This document shows positions 36,501 to 47,260 of a stretch of DNA of 64,000 bases, piece after piece. The stretch lies in the NCBI RefSeq assembly GCF_048771995.1, contig NC_133036.1, positions 18,073,001 to 18,137,000 of the forward strand, read 5' to 3'. The notes under the pieces were generated by a model, which saw nothing but the letters and a program-made list of their open reading frames with translations, made no database searches and was not told the origin of the DNA. The stretch is from Taeniopygia guttata. Lineage: Eukaryota > Chordata > Aves > Passeriformes > Estrildidae. The number at the start of each line of letters is the position of its first letter. Within the stretch, counting starts at the first letter, position 1. Made by a program: the position numbers and the translations under genes.

Positions 36501-39184
36501 GTATGCTGTATTTAAAACTCCAAAAAGCGTAATAAATAAAAGAACATGAGAGACTTTGAGCACATTTCCCATAGTAATCCATTCATCAAAACAAATCAAG
36601 AGTCTAAAACAATTGGATACTGTATGAATTGCCCAATTTTTCTCAATTACAATATTTCACTGTACACAACATCCTTAGAAAGTATGGGAGACAACCTCAC
36701 TGTGTAAGTAGTGCTTGGAAGCCAAGTTTGAGCAGGACTGATGCAAAGCAAGTGTTTTCACCTTGCTACACACCTCACTGAATAAAAAAAGTCAATTAAG
36801 TACGTACCTTCTAACCTAAAAGCACAAAGACTATCCTTGGAAATTGACGTGATTCTGCACCAACAAAAGTGGTAAACAAACCCTCAAATCTTTTCAGGAA
36901 AACAGTGTGATTTAGAAAGGAAGGAGTAAACAATACCAAGATAACTCAGAAGGGAAGGGGGGAAGACCCACGGACACCCATCAAAAGCTCTGTCACTAAT
37001 TTCAGTCATATGAAATCACCAAGTATACCATTCACAGGGACATGTAGATTCCACATTTAAAGTATCTCCTTGGGTTCACAGGTTATACGTGTTAAAGATT
37101 GCAGGAATGAGATTGTTTTGGTCCATTTTTTTGGTGTTTTCTTTTTCCTCCCCCTTCACCTACAACTTTTAAATCAGTATTAAAGCTCTGACTTTTGAGG
37201 TCAACTAACATACAACAAGGTATACTATTTTCCTTTTTACTTTTAGGGACTAAAGGCTTTGAGCATCTAGCCTAATCTAAAGTTCATAACTTTAATAAAG
37301 ACACTTATGAGCTGGCTGAACCTTTCCAAGATCTAAGGGAACAGAGGCAAAAATGTTTCACTGCAGCATGTGTCTTATTCAGATTTTATCAGATTCCCCA
37401 CTTTTTCATTACTTGTGTCTTAAAGCAGTTAGTAATAGGAAAGATGCTCCTGATTAGGTATTAAATTGATCTTACAGTATTTTCATATATGAGAAAAATT
37501 TCATCCCAATAGGCTTTACACTGATCTAATACTGTTTCAGTGACCATATCTGCAACATACAACACTTAATTTAAAGTAAACTCAGTCGTTGAGCAAGTCT
37601 GAATGTAGAAGATCTACTACTCTTATGACCTGAGGCACAATTTGGCTGCTAAACTTCAGGTAGCCCATATCAGTAACTTAGTTCATGAAAAGTCAACTTT
37701 TTTACTAGCATGCCTCAAGGCAGCCTATGAGCTTCCTACAGCGTAGAAAACATAGCAATGAAAACTGAGTAATTACAACTTGGCCACATTGTATGACTGG
37801 GAAAGACTGCTAAAGACTGAAAGTCCTGCTAAAGACTACAAAGACTAAAAGTGATTTACTCACCAAATACTACAGTAGGAATACTCAAATGAGGAAGCCA
37901 GACAAGATTTGGCCCAAGTTTGGCTCTAGTTATTTACAAGGTGGCAATGATTCCTTGCAGCATGGCTGGCACAGATAAAGCTTGGCTCTTTTCAGCTAGA
38001 AACAGCTCCTCTGCTAAAGGGCAATACTCTTTAAGTTCCTGCACTTATGAATTCGATAAATACTGTGGGGAAAAAAATGTTGCCTGTAAAAAGGGCAACA
38101 AAGCAAAGCCTATGTGCCTCCCCAGCACGTAATCCAGGTGGTTGCTAAGTGCGTAATGGGGCTATTTTTGCACAGAGGCGAACAACAACAACCAGATGTA
38201 TGCAGCTTTATTACCCCCTCCACAGACAATACAGTTCATGGTCCTGGATCCAGAATCTACACCAAAACTCCCGTGTTCCCACACCCCGACTTGAAACCTA
38301 TGGACGGGAACTTAAAAACAGCAAGGGAAGGCCGAATCAAAGCTCTCTGAAAACGGCACTTACTGCCCTTTACCTCCAGCGAAGTTCACAGAACCCCACA
38401 GGGCTGCATTACAGGCAATACTTAACTATAATTACTGTTGTGCAAAAAGAACTCAGGTGCAGGTTACGGCATAAGCCGCCCAGTCAGTCTGAAAAGTAAT
38501 TAGGGCAGATGTTCATTAGGAACTTCCTAATGAATCTGTTAACTTCGTACCTTACTCCAGTAAACTTTCTTACAGGTACACAAGGCAATTTACTAGAAAG
38601 CGCGCGGAGACGCGGCGAATAGCAAACGGGGAAGAGAGCGGGGGGGAAAAAATAAATAAAGACAGCAAAAAGAAGGCAGACAAGTGCAATTTGACTCATT
38701 TTGGGAAGCTGTGAGGGCTCCTGTCCTTCAGGGGGACGCCCAGCACGAAGCAGGGGAGCGCCGCCGGGGTCCCCGCGCAGCGCTCCGGCAGCGCCAGGCG
38801 GAGACCGCGCCGGGCGCTCCGTGCGGCCGCGCTGCCCCCGCTCCGGGCGCTCCGTGCGGCCGCGCTGCCCCCGCTCCCCACCGCTCCGTACGGCCGCGCT
38901 CCCCTCCGCTCCGGGCGGTCCGTGCGGCCGCGCTCCCCCAGCTCCCCACCTCGCCTCCCTGCCCTTGGCCCCCAAGGCTGCCCCCCACACCCGTGGGCTG
39001 CCCACAAGGCTTCGCCGGGAGAACGCAGACCCTGAACGACGGAGAGGGCACCCCAGCCCCGGGCACACAGCCCACTGTGCGCGCAACCCGTCCGCCCCGG
39101 GCTGGCCACCGAGCCTCCCACCTTCCGAAAGTAGCTGTCCCCCGCCGGCTCCGCCGCCTGGCGGGGCAGCAGGGCGTCTGTCAT
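12515..39184 (-). CDS. RHPN2: rhophilin-2 (RHPN2), complete, 15 coding exons
   Basis: RHPN2 (p76RBE) binds GTP-bound Rho and acts as a cytoplasmic scaffold that affects actin organisation. The coding exons, in transcript order, are 39184-39122, 30432-30317, 27358-27230, 24599-24524, 23527-23450, 22767-22643, 21720-21554, 19228-19041, 18058-17902, 17435-17316, 17219-17025, 15899-15823, 15093-14947, 14130-13975 and 12766-12515. They sum to 2,046 nt, or 681 residues plus stop; the human protein is about 686. Every junction is GT-AG and every phase agrees. The start MTDALLP matches the family start and its ATG has A at -3. Order: HR1 region (about 22-103), BRO1 (about 105-490), PDZ (about 512-590), then a basic tail ending SSLY. 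The first introns are large (8.7 kb for intron 1) and hold an LTR, A-rich tracts and no other gene. No disruption is seen, so it is probably functional. Confidence 0.97.
13975..15093 (-). other. RHPN2: RHPN2 exons 13-14: PDZ domain
   Basis: Exon 13 (15093-14947) and exon 14 (14130-13975) encode residues 498-598. The carboxylate-binding loop reads ELGFSL, the usual GLGF-type loop with Glu at the first position. It is followed by [19 protein letters not shown], a standard PDZ beta-strand and turn, and by the [10 protein letters not shown] helix. The domain should bind C-terminal peptides of partner proteins. Confidence 0.88.
17025..24599 (-). other. RHPN2: RHPN2 exons 4-11: BRO1 domain
   Basis: Eight exons encode about residues 103-472. 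The segment starts at the [16 protein letters not shown] strand and includes [20 protein letters not shown] and GALYTQIG, the TPR-like helical core typical of BRO1 domains (Alix, Bro1, rhophilins). It continues through [19 protein letters not shown] and the helix [15 protein letters not shown]1 domains commonly bind ESCRT-III tails; whether RHPN2 does is not shown here. Confidence 0.88.
27230..30432 (-). other. RHPN2: RHPN2 exons 2-3: HR1 (Rho-binding) region
   Basis: Exon 2 (30432-30317) and exon 3 (27358-27230) encode about residues 22-103. The segment has the Gln/Leu/Arg-rich heptad look of an HR1 antiparallel coiled coil: [20 protein letters not shown], then a second helix around [19 protein letters not shown]. 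In the family this part contacts GTP-bound Rho. A codon is split AG|A at the exon 2-3 boundary, giving Arg where the mammalian protein, from memory, has Lys. Confidence 0.85.
31110..31561 (+). mobile_element. degenerate ERVL-type LTR inside RHPN2 intron 1
   Basis: The block follows, in order, the landmarks of a widespread avian LTR: GGAGGGACCCACAGTACAGC, a GATGAACTGAACAAAACC segment, GGTGTTTTAAAGGCTTATTT, TTCTCATTATGCTCC, CCTGTTTTGCCCTTAGAGTG, CTCATCTCAACTAATGAACC, and the end CCCAGCTGAGAG followed by CCACGACA. It is strongly diverged, and a 16-18 base T tract near 31472 interrupts it. It lies antisense to RHPN2. No internal retroviral sequence is seen, so it is probably an old solo LTR. Confidence 0.72.
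34975..35240. repeat. A-rich low-complexity tracts in RHPN2 intron 1
   Basis: A run of 26 A at 35011-35036 lies within an AACC/AAAC-rich stretch from about 34980 to 35068. A second run of 19 A spans 35220-35238. The short open frames here, including a Lys-only stretch, are by-products. A similar T-rich tract lies at 20268-20340 in the intron between RHPN2 exons 7 and 8. Confidence 0.9.
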
Positions 39185-39960
39185 CTTCGGGCGGGCCGAC
39201 CGACCTTCTTTCCTTCTGTCCGTCCGTCCTCCGCCACTGCTACAAGCCGAGCTCTCCCCGGCGAAACCGCGACCCTGCGGAAATGCCGGCGCTGCCCCAC
39301 GGCACCGCCCGGCCCCACCTCCGGCGGTGGCGGGGAGGAGCTGCCCCGCCCCACGGCGCTGCTCCGCCGCCGCCCGGCGGTCCTGGCGAGGTCCCGGCAG
39401 CGACCCCCGGGCCTCTTACCGCGGGGGCTCCGCCGGGCTGGCTGAGGCGACCCTGGTGCGGCGACGGGCGGTGGCGGCTCAGCGCGCTCCCCTCGGCCCT
39501 CCGGCCGTTCTCCGGCCGTTCTCCGGCCGGGCCAGCCTGCCTGGCCGCCTGGAAGGCGCGGCTCGCTCCTGGCGCTGCCCCGCCGCCTCCCGCTGCCCCT
39601 GGGGCGGTCACCCGCCGCGGCCGCTCCCGGCAGCGTGGGGCCGGCGCCGGCTCTCCCCGGGCACGGCCTCGGGGAGGCGAGGTTCCCCATGGCTGCCCCT
39701 CAGAGCGGCTCCTTCCCCCTGAGGGGCGCTCCCGCCGCGGGGAGGATCCTCACGGCCGCTTGGCACCGACTGCTTCGGGTGGGTTCGACCCGCCGGCTCG
39801 CAGCAATGGTCTCTCCCTGGTTCCTGATCTGTGAAAAGGCTGGAAGAGGTGCCGGAGCCCGGGCCCCTGAAAAGGGCAGCGGGGTCTCAGTGAAAGGCAG
39901 GGCTGGCTCTGCTCCAGGAAACCGCTGTGGGACCAGCCTCAACATTGCGGAGGTCTGCAG
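38590..39960 (-). promoter_or_regulatory. RHPN2: RHPN2 CpG-island promoter
   Basis: CpG-dense DNA spans RHPN2 exon 1 (ATG at 39184-39182) and about 0.8 kb upstream of it. GC boxes are frequent and I see no TATA box placed to drive exon 1. A short internal direct repeat, GCTCCGTGCGGCCGCGCT, occurs in variant form several times between 38815 and 38940, inside intron 1. Long open frames on both strands are by-products of base composition. The transcription start cannot be placed from sequence alone. Confidence 0.75.
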
Positions 39961-40034
39961 CTGTTCGTGCTGCAGAGACCACCTGTCTGCAATACTCTGT
40001 TGTGTAATTGGTTTCACAAATATTATTTGGACAC

Positions 40035-40508
40035 AAATATTGGAATTTGCTAATATTAGTTCCTATTCCTAGCCGTGCCTAACCTACAGAGCTTGCCAAT
40101 TCCAAATATTGTAACTTGCCAATATTGGATCCTATTCCTAGCCGTGCCTAACCTACAGAGCTTGCCAATTCCAAATATTGGAATTTGCCAATATTGGATC
40201 CTATTCCTAGCCGTGCCTAACCTACAGAGCTTGCCAATTCCAAATATTGGAATTTGCCAATATTGGATCCTATTCCTAGCCATGCCTAACCTACAGAGCT
40301 TGCCAATTCCAAATATTGGAACTTGCCAATATTGGATCCTATTCCTAGCCATGCCTAACCTACAGAGCTTGCCAATTCCAAATATTGGAACTTGCCAATA
40401 TTGGATCCTATTCCTAGCCGTGCCTAACCTACAGAACTTGCCAATTCCAAATATTGGAACTTGCCAATATTGGATCCTATTCCTAGCCATGCCTAACCTA
40501 CATAGCTT
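40035..40508. repeat. 69-bp minisatellite rich in CCAAT motifs
   Basis: Units start at 40078, 40147, 40216, 40285, 40354 and 40423, with partial units at both ends. The period is exactly 69 bp, and units differ by a few bases. Since 69 is a multiple of three and the unit lacks stops in one frame on each strand, both strands stay open for about 150 codons; these products are perfect 23-residue repeats and not genes. Each unit contains two CCAAT and two ATTGG pentamers and a palindromic CCAATATTGG. The array lies about 0.9 kb upstream of the RHPN2 start codon. Confidence 0.96.
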
Positions 40509-43458
40509 CCTGCACATTTAGCATTGATAGATGCAGTATTTCAATCGGTATTACCTAACTTACCTTCCTCCCCATCTCCCCCAGCCTTGTTTCTCTTTTT
40601 TTAGCTTTCTTTGAATTATGGTGGAGCTGTGCCAGGCAAAAAAAAATAAAAAAATTGAACAGAGAACATTTTTTTCATCAAAGGAAAAAATATCCTTAGA
40701 ATTATATTCTTAATGGAAATTGTTCTTTGAAAATATTAGGGTCTTATTGCCCTGATTTTGTAAAGCCTTCTGAGTTTACATTCTTGTAGAGAACTTTCTG
40801 TAAACAACCTATTATTTTGCATTCCTTCATAGAGGCAGAGAAATTTGATGTACTAGTAGTTTGTTCAATGTTGTTGGAGAGGTGGCACGTTCAGCCTCCA
40901 ATCCACTGTCACCTTTGGAAAAGTATAAATGCTGAAGTCAGAAAATAAACTTCCTCTTTTTCACCTTTACAACAGCAGTGGCTCATGTCATGTTTCCACG
41001 TATCCTATAGTGACAGGGTCTCCAAAAGGTTCTACAAGGCAGTCTGGTTAAACTGTGTGTCTACTGCATGTTTTTAAGGAAGAGTATTAGAGTCAGCAAC
41101 TCAGAAATTGGGATCCAAAGACTTGCTGTCTTGAAAGCAGCTGAATTTTGTTTGTTGTGATTTTTCTCACCTCACTATTTTTTCCCCAGTAATTCTAAAG
41201 ATACTGGATGAATGTATCAAAATGTGTATTAAATATGAATAGGTGAAAGTAGGAAACTTGCTTCAGTTTCTGATTTGAGTGTGTAAAAATATTTTCAATT
41301 GTATCGTATTAGAAAAGGTACTTATCTGATAAAAAGGGGTTTAAAATTCAAATCTTGCAAATCAGTATAAAACTCCAAAGCAATACAGAAACTAGTTTAA
41401 GATAAGTGAGTAATTTTCCAGGCAGGCTGTGCTGATACAACCTGCCAATTAAAACAACATCAATGTAACCCTCTTTGGAGTTTGTGCTGCTGTCACTGGC
41501 TTTAGTGAAAACTGATCTCATTGAAAGGCTACAGCTATTACTCCAAATAAGAGCCTGTATTCAGGCCATAGGCTCAGTTAACAAAAATGATCATTATCAT
41601 GGTTATGTGTAAAACACAAATTTGCAGAGATTTCTGCATGATACAACACCAAAGACACTTTCTAACATATGCCGATGACAAAATGCTGCCTTTCTTTGTT
41701 GCTGGTGGATTCTTTGAATAAAGCAAAGTCAGCACATCCAGTAAGTTTCTACAATAAAAGCAGGAGTCCAAGATAGCAGGCTCCCTCCCTGTTGTTAGTG
41801 TCTGGGGTATATCACCCAGCACCCTCACAACTGCCAGATTAGCTGAGCCCTCCCCTCACTCGAATAAAGGGTATTTCATCATGACTGCATTAGCACTGAT
41901 AGAGTGTTTCGTCACTAAGTCACTGTAGGTTTGGTGTGCGTATAGGGAACGTGGATTTTTTTGCAAAAGCACATATTGATTGTATGGTCTCAGTAGTGCT
42001 CAGCTGTATAATGGCTGAGTAGGAGTGCTCTCTGACCCTGGAATGTAAATTGCAGCTTAGAACATTCCAAAACCTGATTTACACTCAAAAAAAACATGTC
42101 CCTGCTCTTTGCTGCATCTTGTCTCCAGTAGCTATTTGGTTGCTGTTAGAATTCCTAAATAGAGTTGGGTTTATACCACAAACCTTCTCATGATTACTGC
42201 CTGAGTCAGAGGCTTGGTTGCTGCATTGTAAAGATGGAGAAATGTAGGCTAGAAATACAGATAAATGCATTCAGAAAATGGGTTGTATAGATACAGATGT
42301 TTGCTCAACATTTATTTTTAATATTTGAAGAGAGTCAACTCTGTGATCTGGTGCACTGGACACGCACTATCTCTAAGAAAGCATCAAATGCTTAAGAATT
42401 TGCATCTAAAGAATATCAGTATGTTCTTCATGTGCTGAAGCCTGAGCAGCAGGCCTAAGCCAGGGCTGATTTATAATCCTGGGCACTGTGTGACCAACAC
42501 CATCAGTATTACTTACCTAAAAATAGATGACCATGACACGTATGCCAGCTGTTTAACACCAAACAGGCTGCTCTAGAAACTTTTCTATAATCTTGTGTAG
42601 TTATCTGCAAGAAATGTATTATTTTAAGAAACTTTCCCAACTGACATTAGTAGAGGTTTGTTTGGATGGTATTTTAGGGAAAACCCACCCAGCCGAGGCC
42701 TGGGCTCTGGCCCAGGGTGCCATCAGATCCAGGTGTTTCTGTGATAAAAATACAAACAGGTCCCTTTGTCTAGCTGATTTGAGCCTATAAAAACTGGAGT
42801 CCCTTTCAGGGTGAATTTGGAAGCCTCACCTATGGGTGGATGACCATGTAGGATTGACCAGAAGATTTCTCCAGGTCCTCTCTTCGAAATGGGGCTCACC
42901 AGCAATTGCAGTTGCAGACTCTGGATGGTGGTAAAGTATTTAGGCACTTGGTGATCTGTCTTTCTCAATCACTGTTCTCTTTCTTGTATAGTAATGATTA
43001 GGTGCATTACTTGCTTATTTTTGCTTGTTGTCAAAGCTGAGTGGTAAGCTTATTGTTTTATTAAATGCGTAATTTTACTTTTGTGTTGCCTTACTATTCA
43101 TAGTAAAATAAGACCATTCTCTCCATTGGTGTCTGTGTCCTGTAAGTCGCCCTGTCAATTGGCAAAACAGTTCTGCATGAAGTGTTGAATCTGAAAGGAT
43201 TGGTTCTTATCTCTGCATCACCTCTCTTAGTTCTTTCCAGAAGAACTCATCATCTCCTAGTTCTCTGCAGAACTAGGTGCTAACTGGCTTTGTGCATTTT
43301 CACAGATAAAACAGCCAGGTGAGGGTAGACAATGACCATGCTGGAAACAGGCACATACTGGCAGACCTTGAGCTGTCCCATGTTTTGTCCCACAATAGTA
43401 AAGGGACAAAAGGATGAGAACTGGGACCAGAATCTGAACACCCTTAGCGCAGACACAT

Positions 43459-43491
<33 letters not shown>

Positions 43492-46400
43492 TTCTCATAT
43501 GTTTGTATCACTCCACTCGTTCTGTTAACCCTCTACTTCTTCTCCATCATATGAAAAAAATATGTGAATATAAGAAAGCCCATCAATAGTCTTCTCTTTG
43601 GCTGCTAGGAAATAGTTCCAGTTTGGGAAATTAATTTCCTGCTGGGGACCGGTTATGTATCATTCCATACCCAAGACAGGAATCTGGTGGCTCTCTGGAG
43701 TGACAATGTTTCTTATCTCCGATTTTACAGACCTTTTGGCTATATGGTGACAGCATGTCTCAAGACCTCTTTTGTCCCAGAGAGACCCAGAGGCTTACCA
43801 GCAGAGCACGTTAGACTTATACTGTATGAAGGGAGAAGTGTGCATCAACTCCTGCTGCTTCTCAAGGTAGGTTTTTGAATTCTGAACCTGACATAAGAGG
43901 AACATTTATGTTCCTATTGTTGGTGGCTTTGAATATTGAACTTAGATTCTGATCAGAAAGAGAGAAAGATTTTGTCAGTAATCATGACAGCCTGTAGCTT
44001 TGTCGATAAATTCACTGCAGTGATTTAGTTGAGTTACTATCATCCTTTATTTCTGAACATTGCAGTTCTTAGTGAGTGAGTATCTGCCTGCTGTAAGCAA
44101 GTACGAGGTGAGGAAACATCATCATATGTCGATTTTTTCCCCATTCTCTTTCCAAACAAATTGCAAAAATAGGGCATGAGACACAGTAGCAGCAGTGATG
44201 TGAATCTGCTTTGAGACTGTTAAAAATTTACAAAATGGAGAGGAATATTTCCTTACCAAGAAATGTACTGAGGAGCAATAAAATGATCTGAAAATGGTAC
44301 ACAAACTCAGTATCAGGACTGTAGATAAGCACAATATGCTTTGCTGTAGGTGCAGTGCTCCACTGCTGCTTCTTCACCTTACAGGTATTAACTGCAGCAT
44401 TATCTTCACTGAAATCCTATTTACTATTAAATAACTAATATGCTTTGCCTGTTGTACTGTGAAACCACATTGGAAACAAGACGTTGCAGTTTATGTGGAA
44501 ACTAAGATCAAACATGGGCAAAATCATCACCGCTTTTCCCAGTTAACGCCTTGCCTTTAACCGAGATCGACAGATAAAAGCCTGGGTATTTAAGAACAAT
44601 ATGTGTTATCTCTTTTTATTTTCCAGTCCTTTAAAAAAAGAAAAGTAGCACTTGGGAGAAGCTGACAATGCCTCGGGGTCTGACCTTCAGGTGACTTTTT
44701 TTGTCAACTGATACAACAGCCCTGAGTTGGCAGGATGAACATTCAAGGAAACATTCCCATTGAATGCAAAAGAAGGCAGACGGGAGTTTGTCTTTTTTAT
44801 TGTTTGTAAAAATACGTGATTTTTATACTTCCTGTGCTTATGATTTTGGGTTTTTTTTTTCTTTAATGTGATTTAAAAAACCCTTTCGATGAATCAAGTT
44901 TTTGCTTTTTTCTTTTATATATCGATTATACCAATTTTAGTCTGAAGCTCCCGTGACTCGCATGACTTAAAACAAGTCAACAAAGCTATTTGAAGACGTG
45001 GTTTTAAATAATACAAGAAAAGACACAGCAAGACACTTCTATGCCTGATCTTCCCAGAATCATTACAGAACCAGATGTTGAAAATTATGTATTGCAAAAC
45101 AAAAGCCTGAAATCTACCCATGGCTTTAGGGATCAGTTTCAGCCTTACATCTACTGGCAAATATGTGAACTTTCATTCAAAAAATGCTGTTGTTTTTTTT
45201 TTCACCAGACAAATTTCTGTAAAACATTATTTGAAATGTATGCTATTCAATTCTACTAATATTTTAGTTTAATTGCAATTTACAAAAAGACATTGGAACT
45301 ATTGTCTTATGAAACAGCCACAAATAGCAATTGTCACCTGGTTGAATAACTGTAAAGGAGAAAATTTACCATGGAAAAGGAAATATCACTGGGTACAAAA
45401 GTGATTCTAATCTGAGAAAAGCCTTAACGGAAAAGAAGCTTCAGTATTTGATTACCCCAAGTCTTTGAACTGATCAGACAAAACACTCAAGAGACTTTCT
45501 GTTAGCATTGTGCAAAAAAGGTTTATTTAAGCCGGTGTGTTAAGTCAAAGTCACACGGTACCGACTATTCAGGAACAATTCTTTCCTAAACAAAGAGAAA
45601 CACCAAGTATGCTAACAACTCGTTTTGCCACTGTGTGTTCTACTAAGTGCTTAGTAATGATGAGAAAAGACAGTGCACGTAGATAGTGTCTGTGGTTTTC
45701 ACTGTATTGTTTTTGAGCGAATTAGAGACCTGAAACAGAGTAGTCCCTATTTGCATGAAACCGTGTCAATATTTCCTATGGAAACCTGAAGTCAGTGCAA
45801 CTCCGGCAGTTTCACTTGGAAAGAAACCAGTTCCATGTAAATAAATGCAGTGGGATGGAGAATACACAGAAGTCGTACCTGTTAAAGGAAGGAATCTCTG
45901 AAGGCTGTGTTCTGATTTATTTTCAAGGATTTCAAAGTAACTGGCGATACTTTAAAAAGTTGTGGACTGATAGAATTTTCAGCGTAAATCGAAGCGTTTG
46001 GTTTTTGGGGTTTTTTTTGGGGGAGGAGGGGGGTAAAAGTGCAAATCAAATCCAAATTTTGAACACTTGGGTTTTGTGGGTGAATACTGGTCTTTGAACA
46101 AAATCCTTTCAGTAAACGTTTCTCTGTCGATGCAGGAGTTCCCAAGGAGGTTCAGAGATTCCTGAAAGCGTTGAGGGATGAAGCTCTATGAGGGAGGGTT
46201 TGAACGCCCGGACTTCTGCCCGGATTTCTGTGCAAATTCTTCTTGAACAGCGCGGTTAAGCAAATTTTGCCATGTATTTGCTTAAGTGTACAATGAGCTC
46301 CGCAACTCCACGTTGATTTTGATTCAGGGTGGACCCCGCTTTACAGCTTGATTTGGATGAAATGTGTGTTTGTCAGGGTGGCTGCTGCCCTTTCCCTATC

Positions 46401-46530
46401 CCGGGGTGTGAGGGGGATGATGTGGCGCACCCGGTGGCTGGAGGGAGGAACCGTGTGGCTGCTGATGAGCGGGGTTTGACATTCTGTGCCGTGGGTCATT
46501 TCTGAACACACCAGTCACAGCTCCCGGACC
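40509..46530. other. intergenic DNA between the RHPN2 and GPATCH1 promoters
   Basis: AT-rich DNA with no gene recognised on either strand. It holds a possible LTR remnant near 40860-41010, a TA microsatellite at 43464-43492 and a possible single exon at 43731-43866. T-rich tracts lie near 44846 and 46000. Other open frames are short and without family features. Confidence 0.5.
43464..43492. repeat. (TA)n microsatellite
   Basis: An uninterrupted run of about 14 TA dinucleotides. It creates spurious Tyr/Ile-repeat open frames on both strands. Confidence 0.95.
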
Positions 46531-46539
46531 GCCGGGGCT

Positions 46540-47260
46540 CTTCAGCCAAACACGGCGGCACCGGAGGGACCCGTGCGGCCGGGACAGGATGCGGACCCCG
46601 CAGGAACGGGCACCCACAGGGGGCGGGCAGGCCCAGTGCCGCCGTGAGGCGCTGAAGGGCTCCGGGGCGCTCGGCGGTGCCGCCGCTCCCGTCCCGCCGG
46701 TGCAGGACGCCGCTCCCGTCCCGCCTCTCCCGTCCCGCCGGTGCAGGGCGCCTTTCCCCGCGGAGCCGTCCCGGGCCCGGCGGCTCCGCCTCCCTCTTGT
46801 GACGCGGCCGGGTCCCCCGCGGCCACCGTCGTGTAAGATGGCGGCGGAGAGCAGCGACAGCGAGGAAGAGGACTTGGTGAGCTATGGAAGCGCGCTGCAG
46901 CCGCTGCAGGAGGGTAAGGGATCCCCGGGAGGTTCGTCTGCTCCCCCTCCCTCCCTCTGTCAGTGCGTTGTGCCGAGCGGTGCAGAGCGGCCCGGCGTGA
47001 GGCGCTGGGGCCGGGGTATCCCGGAGGGCCTGCGCGGTGCGGTCCGGTTCGGTTCGGGCCGGGCGGCCTGCAGCCCTTACCGTCAGGGATGTGGCGGGAG
47101 GGCCCAGCGCTGAGCTGCTTCCCCTTCCCCTGCTGCTGCCGCGGGGCCTGTCCCGGCAGCCGGGCTGGCCTGCGAGGGGCCTGGCCCAGCGCAGGGCGAG
47201 ACAGGCCTTGGCACCGCTGCGGCTGAGGCTGCGGTACCCCGCGCCTGGTGGCGGCTGCTC
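46540..47260 (+). promoter_or_regulatory. GPATCH1: GPATCH1 CpG-island promoter with a YY1/TISU-like start
   Basis: CpG-dense DNA surrounds GPATCH1 exon 1. A TGACGCGG half-CRE-like site lies near 46799. The start codon is embedded in AAGATGGCGGCGG at 46835-46847. This matches the YY1 site and all but the first base of the TISU element consensus (SAASATGGCGGC), which is found at start codons of mRNAs with very short 5' UTRs. The transcription start is therefore likely close to the ATG, though this is inference. Confidence 0.75.

Noticed and set aside
38484-40072. Overlapping Arg/Pro/Ala-rich frames around the RHPN2 promoter
   Set aside because: Only the [21 protein letters not shown] stretch is real coding sequence, although it exceeds neighbouring frames in no way except family match and splice phase. 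The rest is composition-driven.
40056-40521. 150-codon open frames on both strands with 23-residue repeats
   Set aside because: The 69-bp repeat period is divisible by three and the unit lacks stops in these frames, so openness on both strands follows from the repeat and is not evidence of a gene.
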